A DNA stretch of 45,560 bases from contig NZ_LMSB01000026.1 in the NCBI RefSeq assembly GCF_001428005.1, positions 1-45,560 on the forward strand, written 5' to 3'. Below are positions 33,138 through 41,685 of the stretch, one piece after another; the stretch's first letter is position 1; each line of letters begins with the position of its first letter. The position numbers were made by a program, and so were the translations under genes. This DNA comes from Arthrobacter sp. Soil736 (GTDB lineage: Bacteria; Actinomycetota; Actinomycetes; Actinomycetales; Micrococcaceae). The notes beneath the pieces are model-generated. The model had not been told where the DNA came from, ran no database searches, and saw nothing but the letters and a program-made list of their open reading frames with translations.

Positions 33138-34742
33138 TCAGTTGCCTTCCTGGATGGTGATGTTGCTGACGGTTCCGTCGATCTGAAGGATCAGGCGGGC
33201 GCCGGGCTTGTCCGAGTTGTAGCTGCTCTGCCGGGAGGTGATGCCGCTGCGGCTGTCCGCACCCTCGTTGAGGTTGCCCAGCGTCATGTCGGCCCTGACG
33301 TCGACCGGAACCGTGCGCGGGATGACGACGGTCACGTTGCTGGCGGTCACGTCGAGGGGGATCACGACGTCGGTGCCCAGCGGCGGGTTCAGGTTTAGGC
33401 CGGTCAGGTCAACAGTTCCGCGGCCTCCGGTGATCTGGAAGCCCTCCCGCGCCTGTTCGATGCTGGCGGGGTTCCAGTCCGCGTTCTGGAAGCGGAAGCG
33501 GTCACCGTTCGGCACGCTGTTGAAGATGCCGCCGACGATCAGTGCGACCACGGCGAAGAATCCGAGGATCCCCGATGTCCTGCCCCGGAGGCCGGACAGG
33601 AGGATGCCCAGGCCAAGGACAGCGGCGCCGCTGGCCCACACGACGGCGTTGGCGGAGTCGCCGAGATCGATGACGTTGCCGGCGTCGAGAGCCTTGAGGG
33701 TGCCGCCCACCAGCAAGGCCAGGCCCGCGGTGATTGCGACGGCGGGTGCGCCGGGGCCGTTCGGCTTTGACTTTGGAGCGGGCACGGGAGCCGGCACGGG
33801 TGCGGGTCCGTGGGGCGGAACGTTCCCGAAACCGCCGTACGGGCCGGGCGGGACATTTCCCTCGCTGGCGGAGCCGTAGGGCGGCGTGGGAGCCGACGCC
33901 GGCCGTGCCCCGTACTGGGCCGTGGCGGTCTGGGTGCCGGTCGCGAAGGATCCCGCCGCCGGGCCGCCGTCAGGGGCGGCATATCCGTAGGCAGGCTGCG
34001 TGCCGGCCTGGGTGGCGTTCATAGGTGCTCCGATGCGGTTCTTATTGCGTTGGGTGAGGAAGTAGATGAGGTAGATGACGCCGCCCACCCAGAAGAGGGC
34101 CCAGAAGAAGCCGAAGCCGTCATGCCCCCAGCCCCAGAATCCGCCGCCCATGCCGGTGAGGCCAAGGATGGTGGTGATGAGCGCGCCGGTCATGCCGCTG
34201 GTCCAGCGTCCGGCACCCGCTTCCTGGGTGTGGATCCGGCCGTCCGGCTCCGGCAGGAGTGCCCAGGCGAGGCCGTACAGCAGGACGCCGATGCCGGCGA
34301 ACAGCGTCAGCACGATGAACACGCCTCGCACAATCAGCGGGTCGATGCCCATGCGCTCTGCGATGCCGCTCGAGACGCCGCCGATCCAGCGGTCGCGTCC
34401 GCGGTGGATGCCGTGGCTGCGGATCCAGTCGAAGAAGTTCAGCTGCTGGGGCGGCCGGCCGTAGCCGGGTTGATCGGCGCCGAAGCCGGGACCGCCCGGC
34501 GGCGGGGTGCCGGGAACTTCCTGCGAGGGACCGAGGGGCGGGAGCAACGGCTCAGTCTGCTGCTCTGTCCGCCGCCCGGCCTGCGCTTCGGCCGGCGATT
34601 CGGCCTGGGGCCCGGTGGCGGGACGTTCTGCCTGCGGCCCGGTCGGGGGTTCCGTCCGAGGTTCGGAGCCGGATCCGGACTGGCCGTCGGACGGGTTGGC
34701 GGGCTGCTGCCCTGCATCTGGGGTGGGGTTCTGCGAGTTCAT
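33138..34742 (-). CDS. PspC-domain protein with LiaF-like C-terminal domain
   Basis: A 534-aa membrane protein. Residues 1-100 are low-complexity and rich in Gln, Glu, Pro and Thr. The PspC domain follows (RDRWIGGVSSGIAERMGIDPLIVRGVF), then a loop rich in Gly/Ala/Pro/Tyr, four further hydrophobic helices (about 340-420) and a beta-rich C-terminus (VDLTGLNLNPPLGTDVVIP, VTVVIPRTVPVDVRADMTLG) like the extracellular domain of LiaF. In Firmicutes LiaF restrains the LiaRS pair; here a divergent kinase and LuxR regulator sit next door, so the same logic is likely. Confidence 0.82.
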   Translation of the reverse strand: MNSQNPTPDAGQQPANPSDGQSGSGSEPRTEPPTGPQAERPATGPQAESPAEAQAGRRTEQQTEPLLPPLGPSQEVPGTPPPGGPGFGADQPGYGRPPQQLNFFDWIRSHGIHRGRDRWIGGVSSGIAERMGIDPLIVRGVFIVLTLFAGIGVLLYGLAWALLPEPDGRIHTQEAGAGRWTSGMTGALITTILGLTGMGGGFWGWGHDGFGFFWALFWVGGVIYLIYFLTQRNKNRIGAPMNATQAGTQPAYGYAAPDGGPAAGSFATGTQTATAQYGARPASAPTPPYGSASEGNVPPGPYGGFGNVPPHGPAPVPAPVPAPKSKPNGPGAPAVAITAGLALLVGGTLKALDAGNVIDLGDSANAVVWASGAAVLGLGILLSGLRGRTSGILGFFAVVALIVGGIFNSVPNGDRFRFQNADWNPASIEQAREGFQITGGRGTVDLTGLNLNPPLGTDVVIPLDVTASNVTVVIPRTVPVDVRADMTLGNLNEGADSRSGITSRQSSYNSDKPGARLILQIDGTVSNITIQEGN

Positions 34743-34854
34743 ACTTCGATCCTGCCGTGCGGGGCCATGAGCCTCTATTGGGGAAGACCCTGAGCCGTCC
34801 CTGACTTACCCCCGGTCCACCCCTAAAACGGGCTCCCGAAACCCTGATCCGTGT

Positions 34855-34860
34855 TTGGAT
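34855..34860 (+). promoter_or_regulatory. -10-like box TTGGAT before the kinase gene
   Basis: TTGGAT (one change from TANNNT) lies 6 nt before ATG 34867. It supports that ATG over the in-frame TTG at 34855. Confidence 0.45.
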
Positions 34861-34866
34861 GGATGC

Positions 34867-36336
34867 ATGACCACAGTCCCCGTCCGCCCGCCGCTGGTCC
34901 GCAGCAGCGACCGCATTATCGCGGGCGTGTGCGCGGGCCTCGCCGACCATCTGGGCTGGCCGGTGCGCATGGTCCGGATCGGCATGGCGGTGGCCGCGCT
35001 CGCCGGCGGGGCAGGCCTGGTGTTCTATGCGTGGCTCTGGATCATGGTTCCCACCGCAGACGAGAGCGCCAAGCGCGATGCCCGGCGGCCGGCGTCGCCG
35101 ATTGCCCCCGCGGTGAGCTTGCCGCCCAACCTGGCACCCGCCGTCGAGCCTCCGTTGTGGAGCGGTGCGTACGCGCCGGGCTATGCGCCTGGCCCGGTTC
35201 CGCCGCCTCCGGGTAGTTCCGCCCGCGCTGCGGATCCGGGTGGCTACACCCCTGCGGCGGGTCCCGCGCCGTCCGGACCGTACGACGCCGGGATCCCCTC
35301 CCAGCCGCCGGGATCCGCTGCTGTTCCGGGCACCGGTGCCTGGTTCCGCGTCCGCAACATGCGCTACGGCAAGGAAATCCTGCTCGGTGCCGGGTTGCTG
35401 CTCGTTGCCGCGATCCTGATCGCCAGGCTGCTCGGCGTCGAGGTGCCGCTGGGGACCCTGATCCCGGCGGCCGCCATCCTCGGCGGTGCCGCCATCGCCT
35501 GGATGCAGCTCGATGAAACGCGCCGCGCCGGCCTGGTGGACAAGACCAAGGCGGACCAGGCCGGCGGATGGGCACGGCTGGCCGCGGGCCTCGCGCTGGT
35601 GGTGGCCGGAGTGCTGGTCATGGTGTCCGGGTCCGGATCCTGGGAGCAGACCTGGCTGGCACTGCTCGCGTCCGTGGCCGTTCTCGGCGGAGTGGCGCTG
35701 GTGCTGCTTCCCTGGGGCCTGAAATTCTGGCGCGACCTTGAGACCGAACGCGCAGGCCGGGTGCGCGAGACCGAACGGGCGGAGATCGCCGCCCACCTGC
35801 ACGATTCGGTCCTGCAGACCCTCGCGCTGATCCAGCGCCGCGCCGCCAACGAACACGATGTTGTGAGGCTGGCCCGGGCGCAGGAACGCGAACTGCGCGG
35901 CTGGCTCTTCAGGGACCCGGCCAGGGACGCCGGCCAGCTTTCCGATCGGATCAAGGCGGCGGCGGCGGAGGTCGAGGACGGCCTCGGCAACGCGGTGGAC
36001 GTCGTGAGCGTGGGGGATACGGCCATGACCGACAGGCATGAGGCGCTGGTCCAGGCGAGCCGGGAAGCCATGCTGAACGCCTCCCGCCACGGCGGCGGGC
36101 CGGTCTCCGTGTACCTGGAGGTATCCGACGGCGGCGCGGAAGTTTTCGTCAAGGACCGCGGCTCCGGGTTCGAACTCCATACGGTCCCGGAGGACAGGCT
36201 GGGTGTGCGGGAGTCAATTATTGGCCGGATGAAGCGGCACGGCGGCACCGCCGAGATCAACAGCAGTCCTGACGGCACGGAGGTCCGGCTGAAGCTGCCT
36301 GCGGCCGCGGAGGACAACGGGGAAGGGAAGTCATGA
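34867..36336 (+). CDS. Sensor histidine kinase with N-terminal PspC domain
   Basis: A 489-aa membrane kinase. The PspC domain is at residues about 12-60 (RSSDRIIAGVCAGLADHLGWPVRMVRIGM). A Pro/Gly-rich loop follows, then about four membrane helices (about 170-290). The HisKA_3 dimerisation domain has the phospho-accepting H312 in AAHLHDSVLQTLALIQ. The ATPase part has EAMLNASRHGG (N box) and VKDRGSGF (G box). It overlaps the response regulator gene by ATGA. Together with the divergent LiaF-like gene it forms a LiaFSR-like envelope-stress circuit. Confidence 0.9.
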   Translation: MTTVPVRPPLVRSSDRIIAGVCAGLADHLGWPVRMVRIGMAVAALAGGAGLVFYAWLWIMVPTADESAKRDARRPASPIAPAVSLPPNLAPAVEPPLWSGAYAPGYAPGPVPPPPGSSARAADPGGYTPAAGPAPSGPYDAGIPSQPPGSAAVPGTGAWFRVRNMRYGKEILLGAGLLLVAAILIARLLGVEVPLGTLIPAAAILGGAAIAWMQLDETRRAGLVDKTKADQAGGWARLAAGLALVVAGVLVMVSGSGSWEQTWLALLASVAVLGGVALVLLPWGLKFWRDLETERAGRVRETERAEIAAHLHDSVLQTLALIQRRAANEHDVVRLARAQERELRGWLFRDPARDAGQLSDRIKAAAAEVEDGLGNAVDVVSVGDTAMTDRHEALVQASREAMLNASRHGGGPVSVYLEVSDGGAEVFVKDRGSGFELHTVPEDRLGVRESIIGRMKRHGGTAEINSSPDGTEVRLKLPAAAEDNGEGKS

Positions 36337-37016
36337 GCACTCCAGCACTGGACGGTAGGGCCGGGGATCCGGGACGGACGGTACGCGTCGTGATCGTGGA
36401 TGACCACGCCATCTTCCGTTCCGGCCTGAAAGCGGACCTGGACCCGCGCATAGAGGTGGTCGGAGAGGCCGGGACGGTGGAACAGGCCATCGAGGTGATC
36501 GGCCGGACCCGCCCGGAAGTGGTGCTGCTCGACGTCCACCTGCCAGGCGGCCTGGGCGGAGGAGGGCGTGAAGTCATCGCCGGCTCCGCGGCCCTTCGGG
36601 GAACCACCAAGTTCCTGGCCCTGAGCGTGTCGGACGCGGCGGAGGACGTCGTGGCCGTGATCCGCGCCGGCGCGCGCGGCTACGTCACCAAGACGATTTC
36701 GGGGGCGGAGATCACGGACGCCGTCTATCGGGTTGCGGGCGGCGACGCCGTCTTCTCGCCGCGGCTGGCGGGCTTCGTACTGGACGCCTTTGGCACCGCC
36801 CCGGCGGACATCGCCGACGAACTGGACAAGCTCTCGGCCCGCGAGCTTGAGGTGATGAGGCTGATTGCCCGGGGATACAGCTACAAGGAAGTGGCCAAGG
36901 AGCTGTTCATCTCCATCAAGACCGTGGAAACCCATGTGTCGGCGGTGCTCAGGAAGCTGCAGCTCTCCAGCCGCCATGAACTGACCAAGTGGGCGGCCGA
37001 GCGCCGGCTCCTCTAA
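36333..37016 (+). CDS. NarL/LuxR-family response regulator
   Basis: A 227-aa regulator. The receiver has the acidic pair D23-D24 and phospho-acceptor D67 (VVLLDVHLPGG), and a conserved Lys in YVTKTISGAE. The LuxR helix-turn-helix is at about 160-215 (LSARELEVMRLIARGYSYKEVAKELFISIKTVETHVSAVLRKL). Partner of the PspC kinase just upstream, with overlapping start. Likely targets are the divergent PspC genes. Confidence 0.93.
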   Translation: MSTPALDGRAGDPGRTVRVVIVDDHAIFRSGLKADLDPRIEVVGEAGTVEQAIEVIGRTRPEVVLLDVHLPGGLGGGGREVIAGSAALRGTTKFLALSVSDAAEDVVAVIRAGARGYVTKTISGAEITDAVYRVAGGDAVFSPRLAGFVLDAFGTAPADIADELDKLSARELEVMRLIARGYSYKEVAKELFISIKTVETHVSAVLRKLQLSSRHELTKWAAERRLL

Positions 37017-37026
37017 CCCACTCCGG

Positions 37027-37149
37027 ACGCTCTCTCACTTCCCGTCGCCCAGGCACAAACGCTCTCTCACTTCCCGTCGCTTAAGCGCCAACGCTCTCTC
37101 ACCAGGTGAGAGAGCGTTGGCGATTTTCCTGCAGGAAGTGAGAGAGCGT
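37027..37149. repeat. 32-bp-period array with inverted copies between convergent genes
   Basis: ACGCTCTCTCAC starts at 37027, 37059 and 37091: exactly 32 bp apart. The first two continue identically for 22 bp. The third opens a perfect 18-bp inverted repeat, CGCCAACGCTCTCTCACC (37086-37103) with GGTGAGAGAGCGTTGGCG (37105-37122), and another inverted copy, GGAAGTGAGAGAGCGT, is at 37134-37149. The array fills the gap between two convergent stop codons, where it can act as a two-way terminator. Confidence 0.9.
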
Positions 37150-37152
37150 CGG

Positions 37153-38370
37153 TTAATTGGCCTTGCCCAGGAAGTCCTGGAGGCGCGCGACACCGGTGGC
37201 GAGGTCGTCGTCGCCGAGTGCATAGGACAGCCTCAGGTAGCCGGACGGGCCGAATGCCTCACCGGGCACCACGGCAACCTCCACCTCGTCCAGGATCAGC
37301 GCCGCGAGTTCGGCGGAGGTCGAAGGGCGGACCGGACCGTTCGCCGTCGGGTATTCCTTGCCGAGCAGGGCACGGACGTCCGCGTAGACGTAGAAGGCGC
37401 CCTTCGGCGTCGGGCATTCAACGCCGTCAATGGCATTGAGTCCGGCGACGATCGCCTTGCGGCGGCGGTCAAAGGCGACCTTCATTTCGTCGACGGCGGT
37501 GAGCGGCCCCGACACAGCTGCCAGGGCGGCCATCTGTGGGATGTTGGACACGTTCGACGTGGCGTGCGACTGCAGGTTGGTGGCGGCCTTGATGACATCA
37601 GCCGGGCCGATCATCCAGCCCACACGCCAGCCGGTCATCGCATACGTCTTGGCCACGCCGTTGAGGATGACCACTTTGTCGCCCAGCTCGGGGACGGCCG
37701 TGGCGATGGAGGTGAAGGGAACGCCGTCGTACGTCAGGTGCTCGTAGATCTCGTCGGTGACCACCCACAGGCCCTTGGAAGCGGCCCACTGGCCGATTTC
37801 CGCCACCTGCTCGGGGGAGTACACGGAGCCTGTCGGGTTGGACGGCGAGACGAACAAGAGGATCTTGGTGCGGTCCGTGACGGCCGCTTCGAGCTGCTCC
37901 ACGGTGACCAGGTAGTCCTGCTCCGGCCCGGCGAAGACCTCCACGGGTACACCGCCGGCGAGGCGGATGGCTTCGGGGTAGGTGGTCCAGAACGGCGTGG
38001 GAACGATCACTTCGTCGCCCGGGTCCAAGAGCGTAGCGAAGGTGTTGTAGACGGCCTGTTTGCCGCCGTTGGTGACCAGCACCTGGGAAGCATCGGCCCT
38101 GTACCCGGAGTCCCGGAAGGTCTTCTCGGCGATGGCCTTCTTCAGCTCCGGCAGGCCGCCGGCGGGGGAGTACCGGTGGTACTTCGGCTGGCTGGCCGCC
38201 TCGATGGCGGCCTGGACGATGTAGCCCGGAGTGGGGAAATCCGGTTCGCCGGCGCCGAAACCGATCACGGGCCGGCCGGCCGCCTTAAGTGCCTTGGCCT
38301 TGGCGTCGACAGCCAGGGTGGCGGATTCGGCAATGGCGGAAATGCGTTGGGAAACGCGGGCGGCAGACAT
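37153..38370 (-). CDS. aspC: Aspartate/aromatic-type aminotransferase (class I)
   Basis: A 405-aa PLP enzyme, class I subgroup Ib like the Thermus/Bacillus aspartate aminotransferases. [13 protein letters not shown] lies at the N-terminus, [10 protein letters not shown] and [14 protein letters not shown] hold cofactor-binding residues, and the PLP lysine is in [18 protein letters not shown]. The ATG at 38370 is used because the family starts there; a longer frame reaches into non-coding DNA. Minus-strand TAGAGT about 60 bp upstream may be its -10 box. aspC-tRNA-Trp-secE-nusG order is common in this group. Confidence 0.92.
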   Translation of the reverse strand: MSAARVSQRISAIAESATLAVDAKAKALKAAGRPVIGFGAGEPDFPTPGYIVQAAIEAASQPKYHRYSPAGGLPELKKAIAEKTFRDSGYRADASQVLVTNGGKQAVYNTFATLLDPGDEVIVPTPFWTTYPEAIRLAGGVPVEVFAGPEQDYLVTVEQLEAAVTDRTKILLFVSPSNPTGSVYSPEQVAEIGQWAASKGLWVVTDEIYEHLTYDGVPFTSIATAVPELGDKVVILNGVAKTYAMTGWRVGWMIGPADVIKAATNLQSHATSNVSNIPQMAALAAVSGPLTAVDEMKVAFDRRRKAIVAGLNAIDGVECPTPKGAFYVYADVRALLGKEYPTANGPVRPSTSAELAALILDEVEVAVVPGEAFGPSGYLRLSYALGDDDLATGVARLQDFLGKAN

Positions 38371-38528
38371 GGCAGGTCCGTTCTTCGCTTGCAGCTGGTT
38401 AGCTGAATGGTGGAATTCGACGAAATCTACTCTATGCTGTTCACCGGATCGTTCGAGGTGGGGCACGGCTTTGTGACTGCGGCGCAGTCAGGAATCCACC
38501 GCCGCAGGACGGTCCGAAACGAGGCTGG

Positions 38529-38558
38529 TTCGACGTACGCGAAGTTGTTGCGTAGACT
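38529..38558 (+). promoter_or_regulatory. Likely promoter of tRNA-Trp (and secE)
   Basis: TTCGAC (38529-38534), 18-nt spacer, TAGACT (38553-38558), about 85 bp upstream of the tRNA. Confidence 0.5.
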
Positions 38559-38643
38559 AGTTCTCCGGTGTTGAAAACACGATGATGACGTGCGCCTCAG
38601 GAAACCTTGGGTGAAGCGCGGCCTCGATCGGTTTTTGATCCAT

Positions 38644-38716
38644 AGGGTAGTGGCGCAATTGGTAGCGCAGCGGTCTCCAAAACCGCAGGTTGCAGGTTCG
38701 AGTCCTGTCTGCCCTG
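38644..38716 (+). tRNA. tRNA-Trp (CCA anticodon)
   Basis: A 73-nt cloverleaf. Acceptor arms AGGGTAG and CTGCCCT pair with one G-U and the discriminator is G. The D-loop holds GGTAGC, the anticodon loop CTCCAAA has CCA, and the T-arm has GGTTCGAGTCC. No CCA end is encoded. Adjacent secE-nusG is the usual place for this tRNA in actinobacteria. Confidence 0.96.
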
Positions 38717-38814
38717 CGCAAGCTGTTCCGGCGGAAAGCCGGAGCAAGCGCAGCAACCATGGTTCAGTTCAGAGCCGGGTAATCCGACATTTTGCGAGGA
38801 TGAGTGAGGAACAG

Positions 38815-39084
38815 GTGACCGAAACAGCTGCAAGCAGCTCCAAGGGCCGCCCCGCAAAGAACGCCGCCAAGGCCGGCTTCTTCGCTCGCATCGCACTCTT
38901 CGTCCGCCAGGTCATCGGCGAGCTGAAGAAGGTTGTCGCACCCACCCGCAAGGAACTGATTAACTACACGCTCGTGGTGCTGGTATTCGTGGTCATCATG
39001 ATGGTCATCGTCACCTTGCTGGACCTGGGCTTCGGGACCGCGGTGAGCTGGGTCTTCGGCGGTACAGGCGCCAGGGACCGCTAA
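38815..39084 (+). CDS. secE: Preprotein translocase subunit SecE
   Basis: An 89-aa single-span SecE, needed with SecY and SecG in the plasma membrane. GFFARIALFVRQVIGELKKVVAPTRKELINYT is the conserved amphipathic part, followed by one membrane helix (LVVLVFVVIMMVIVTLLDLG). The GTG at 38815 follows GAGGA at a usable distance; the ATG at 38800 in the same frame has GAGG touching it, so it is less likely but possible. Confidence 0.93.
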   Translation: MTETAASSSKGRPAKNAAKAGFFARIALFVRQVIGELKKVVAPTRKELINYTLVVLVFVVIMMVIVTLLDLGFGTAVSWVFGGTGARDR

Positions 39085-39198
39085 GGCGATCGGTCCGCAG
39101 ACTGCGTGGGTCCTTCCGGAAACCGGAACGGACTGCGGAGTGTGCGGAATTGAGCCATTTAAATAGGCATGTTAGGCAATGAGGAAGCAGGAGACCAA

Positions 39199-40059
39199 GT
39201 GTCTGAGCAGGAGCTCGAGGTAACTGAGACTGAGCTGGATGAAACCAAGGACGCAGCGGCTGAGGCCGTTGAAGGGTCTGAGGTTGAGTCTGCTGCACCC
39301 GATTCCGACGACGAAACTGACGCTGACGCCGAAACTGACGACGACGACGATGCAGATGTAGCCGACGACGAAGCTGACTCCGACGAGGTCGACTCTGACG
39401 AAGAGGAAGCTGACGCCGAAGAGGCAGACGTCCTGGCCGCCGCGGCCGCAAAGGCCGACGTCGATCCCGCCGAGGAGTTCAAGGCCAAGCTGCGCCGCCA
39501 GGAGGGTGACTGGTACGTCATCCACTCCTACGCCGGTTACGAGAACCGCGTGAAGGCCAACCTTGAGACGCGCATCCAGACCCTGGACATGGAAGATTAC
39601 ATCTTCGAAATCCAGGTGCCGATGGAAGAAGTCGTTGAGATCAAGAACGCCCAGCGCAAGGTCATCAACCGCGTCCGCATCCCCGGCTACGTGCTGGTCC
39701 GCATGGACCTGACCGACGCCTCATGGGGCGCCGTCCGCCACACCCCGGGCGTCACCGGCTTCGTGGGCAACGCCCACAACCCTGTTCCGCTGCGTCTCGA
39801 CGAGGTCTTCTCCATGCTTGCCCCCGTCTTCGAAGAGGAGCAGGCCGAGAAGGGCAAGCCGGTCAAGCACGCTGCCGCTCCGGTGGACGTCGACTTCGAG
39901 GTCGGCGAATCGGTCATCGTCAAGGAAGGTCCGTTCGAGACCCTCCCTGCCACGATCTCCGAAATCAAGATCGATTCCCAGACCCTCGTGGTGCTGGTGT
40001 CCATCTTCGAACGCGAGACCCCGGTCACGCTGGCCTTCAACCAGGTCACCAAGATCTAG
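39199..40059 (+). CDS. nusG: Transcription antitermination factor NusG with long acidic N-terminus
   Basis: A 286-aa NusG, which binds RNA polymerase and links it to Rho and ribosomes. The NGN domain starts at [23 protein letters not shown], with [15 protein letters not shown] and [10 protein letters not shown], and the KOW motif is in [21 protein letters not shown]. About 90 residues precede it, very rich in Asp and Glu (long runs around residues 30-75). The GTG at 39199 is chosen because GCAGGAGA lies just upstream; the ATG at 39169 lacks one. Confidence 0.94.
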   Translation: MSEQELEVTETELDETKDAAAEAVEGSEVESAAPDSDDETDADAETDDDDDADVADDEADSDEVDSDEEEADAEEADVLAAAAAKADVDPAEEFKAKLRRQEGDWYVIHSYAGYENRVKANLETRIQTLDMEDYIFEIQVPMEEVVEIKNAQRKVINRVRIPGYVLVRMDLTDASWGAVRHTPGVTGFVGNAHNPVPLRLDEVFSMLAPVFEEEQAEKGKPVKHAAAPVDVDFEVGESVIVKEGPFETLPATISEIKIDSQTLVVLVSIFERETPVTLAFNQVTKI

Positions 40060-40192
40060 CTGGCCACCCCAAGAATTCGTCCCGGAGTTGCCCGCTTAGC
40101 AGCTCCTGGACGGCCGACCGCCTCGCCATGGCGGTCAACCACCTGAGGCACGCTCCTGTGTCCCAGGACGCAATTGAGAGAAGGACCCTACA

Positions 40193-40624
40193 TTGGCTCC
40201 CAAGAAGAAGGTCACCGGCCTCATCAAGCTGCAGATCCAGGCAGGTGCCGCCAACCCGGCCCCGCCGATCGGTCCTGCGCTTGGCCAGCACGGTGTCAAC
40301 ATCATGGAATTCTGCAAGGCGTACAACGCTGCGACGGAAGCCCAGCGCGGCAACGTTATTCCTGTTGAAATCACGGTCTACGAAGACCGTTCATTCACGT
40401 TCATCACCAAGACCCCGCCGGCTGCAGAGCTCATCAAGAAGGCTGCAGGCGTCGCCAAGGGTTCAGCTACCCCGCACACCGTCAAGGTTGCCAAGCTGAC
40501 CCAGGCCCAGGTCAACGAGATCGCCTCCACCAAGATGGAAGACCTCAACGCCACGAGCCTCGAAGGCGCAGCGAAGATCATCGCCGGCACCGCCCGTTCC
40601 ATGGGTATCACCGTCGAGGGTTAA
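40193..40624 (+). CDS. rplK: 50S ribosomal protein L11
   Basis: A 143-aa L11, of normal length. [45 protein letters not shown] is conserved, including the thiostrepton-loop prolines. It begins with TTG; GAGAAGGA lies about 8 nt upstream and no other start fits. A small GACCGCC/GGCGGTC stem (40116-40136) is in the gap after nusG. Confidence 0.96.
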
Positions 40625-40814
40625 TTTCCTCACCGCTGATGCGGCGCCGGGTTCGGGAAACCGACGACGACGTCGGGCAGCACCGCCGGGAAACCGGCAC
40701 CACTGAAACATTGAAATGTTGGAAATCCGGTCCGGATAAAACAGCCGGATCAGCCAACTGTGGCAGGGCCCAGCGCGGTCCGCAGACCACAACTGCACAA
40801 GGAGAATAAGCAGC

Positions 40815-41522
40815 ATGGCAAAGCGCAGCAAAGCATATGAGGCAGCCGCCGCCAAGATCGACGCGGAGAAGTTCTACGCGCCGTTCGAGGCAGTGACGCT
40901 CGCCAAGGACACCAACCCGTCCAAGTTCGACGCCACCGTTGAGGTCGCCTTCCGCCTGGGCGTTGACCCTCGCAAGGCCGACCAGATGGTTCGTGGCACG
41001 GTCAACCTGCCGCACGGCACCGGTAAGACCGCCCGCGTCCTCGTCTTCGCAACCGGCGACAAGGCAGAGGCAGCAATCGCTGCCGGCGCCGACTTCGTGG
41101 GCTCCGATGACCTGATCGAAAAGATCGCAGCCGGCTGGACCGACTTCGACGCAGCCGTTGCCACCCCTGACCTCATGGGCAAGGTTGGCCGCCTCGGTAA
41201 GGTCCTCGGCCCGCGTAACCTGATGCCGAACCCGAAGACCGGCACCGTGACCGCAGACGTCACCAAGGCTGTCAACGACATCAAGGGCGGCAAGATCGAC
41301 TTCCGCGTCGACAAGCACTCCAACCTGCACTTCATCATCGGCAAGGTTTCGTTCGACGCCGTCAAGCTGGCTGAGAACTACGCCGCCGCTCTCGAAGAGG
41401 TGCTTCGTCTGAAGCCGTCCGCTTCCAAGGGCCGCTACATCCAGAAGGCGACTGTTGCGACCACGTTTGGTCCCGGCATCTCCGTCGACCCCAACGTCAC
41501 CAAGGTGCTGACCGAGGTCTAA
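40815..41522 (+). CDS. rplA: 50S ribosomal protein L1
   Basis: A 235-aa L1 of normal length. [16 protein letters not shown] and the signature [18 protein letters not shown] are clear. AAGGAGAATAAGCAGC precedes the ATG. The 190-nt leader has room for an L1-binding site but I could not assign one. A strong terminator follows, separating it from rplJ-rplL. Confidence 0.97.
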   Translation: MAKRSKAYEAAAAKIDAEKFYAPFEAVTLAKDTNPSKFDATVEVAFRLGVDPRKADQMVRGTVNLPHGTGKTARVLVFATGDKAEAAIAAGADFVGSDDLIEKIAAGWTDFDAAVATPDLMGKVGRLGKVLGPRNLMPNPKTGTVTADVTKAVNDIKGGKIDFRVDKHSNLHFIIGKVSFDAVKLAENYAAALEEVLRLKPSASKGRYIQKATVATTFGPGISVDPNVTKVLTEV

Positions 41523-41558
41523 TCCTCGCGAAACACCCGCCGGTAATCCGGCAGGCTC

Positions 41559-41593
41559 AAAGGACCGCCCGGCACTGCGCCGGGCGGTCCTTT
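41559..41593 (+). terminator. Terminator after rplA
   Basis: AAAGGACCGCCCGGC pairs with GCCGGGCGGTCCTTT (15 bp) around a 5-nt loop, followed by GCTTTT. Classic intrinsic terminator. Confidence 0.92.
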
Positions 41594-41673
41594 GCTTTTC
41601 CGCCGGCGGTTGCCGGACGCTGCGGGGCTCTGAAAGGCGCAGCGAGGCTCTGGAGGGCGGATGGCCGGGCGGC

Positions 41674-41679
41674 TAGGCT
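41674..41679 (+). promoter_or_regulatory. -10 box TAGGCT of a leaderless gene
   Basis: TAGGCT, 6 nt, GTG 41686. Confidence 0.6.
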
Positions 41680-41685
41680 GATCCA

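Noticed and set aside
34552..36977. Long minus-strand open frames of more than 500 codons
   Set aside because: Shadows of the histidine kinase and response regulator genes, which have full domain motifs on the plus strand.
31228..37149. Regularly spaced repeats as CRISPR arrays
   Set aside because: Copies are few, spacer parts are similar between copies, periods are too short (31-32 bp including the word), inverted copies close the arrays and no cas genes are present.
38590..38799. Longer N-terminus of SecE through the tRNA
   Set aside because: The extra residues would be encoded by tRNA-Trp and its flanks; conserved SecE starts after 38800.
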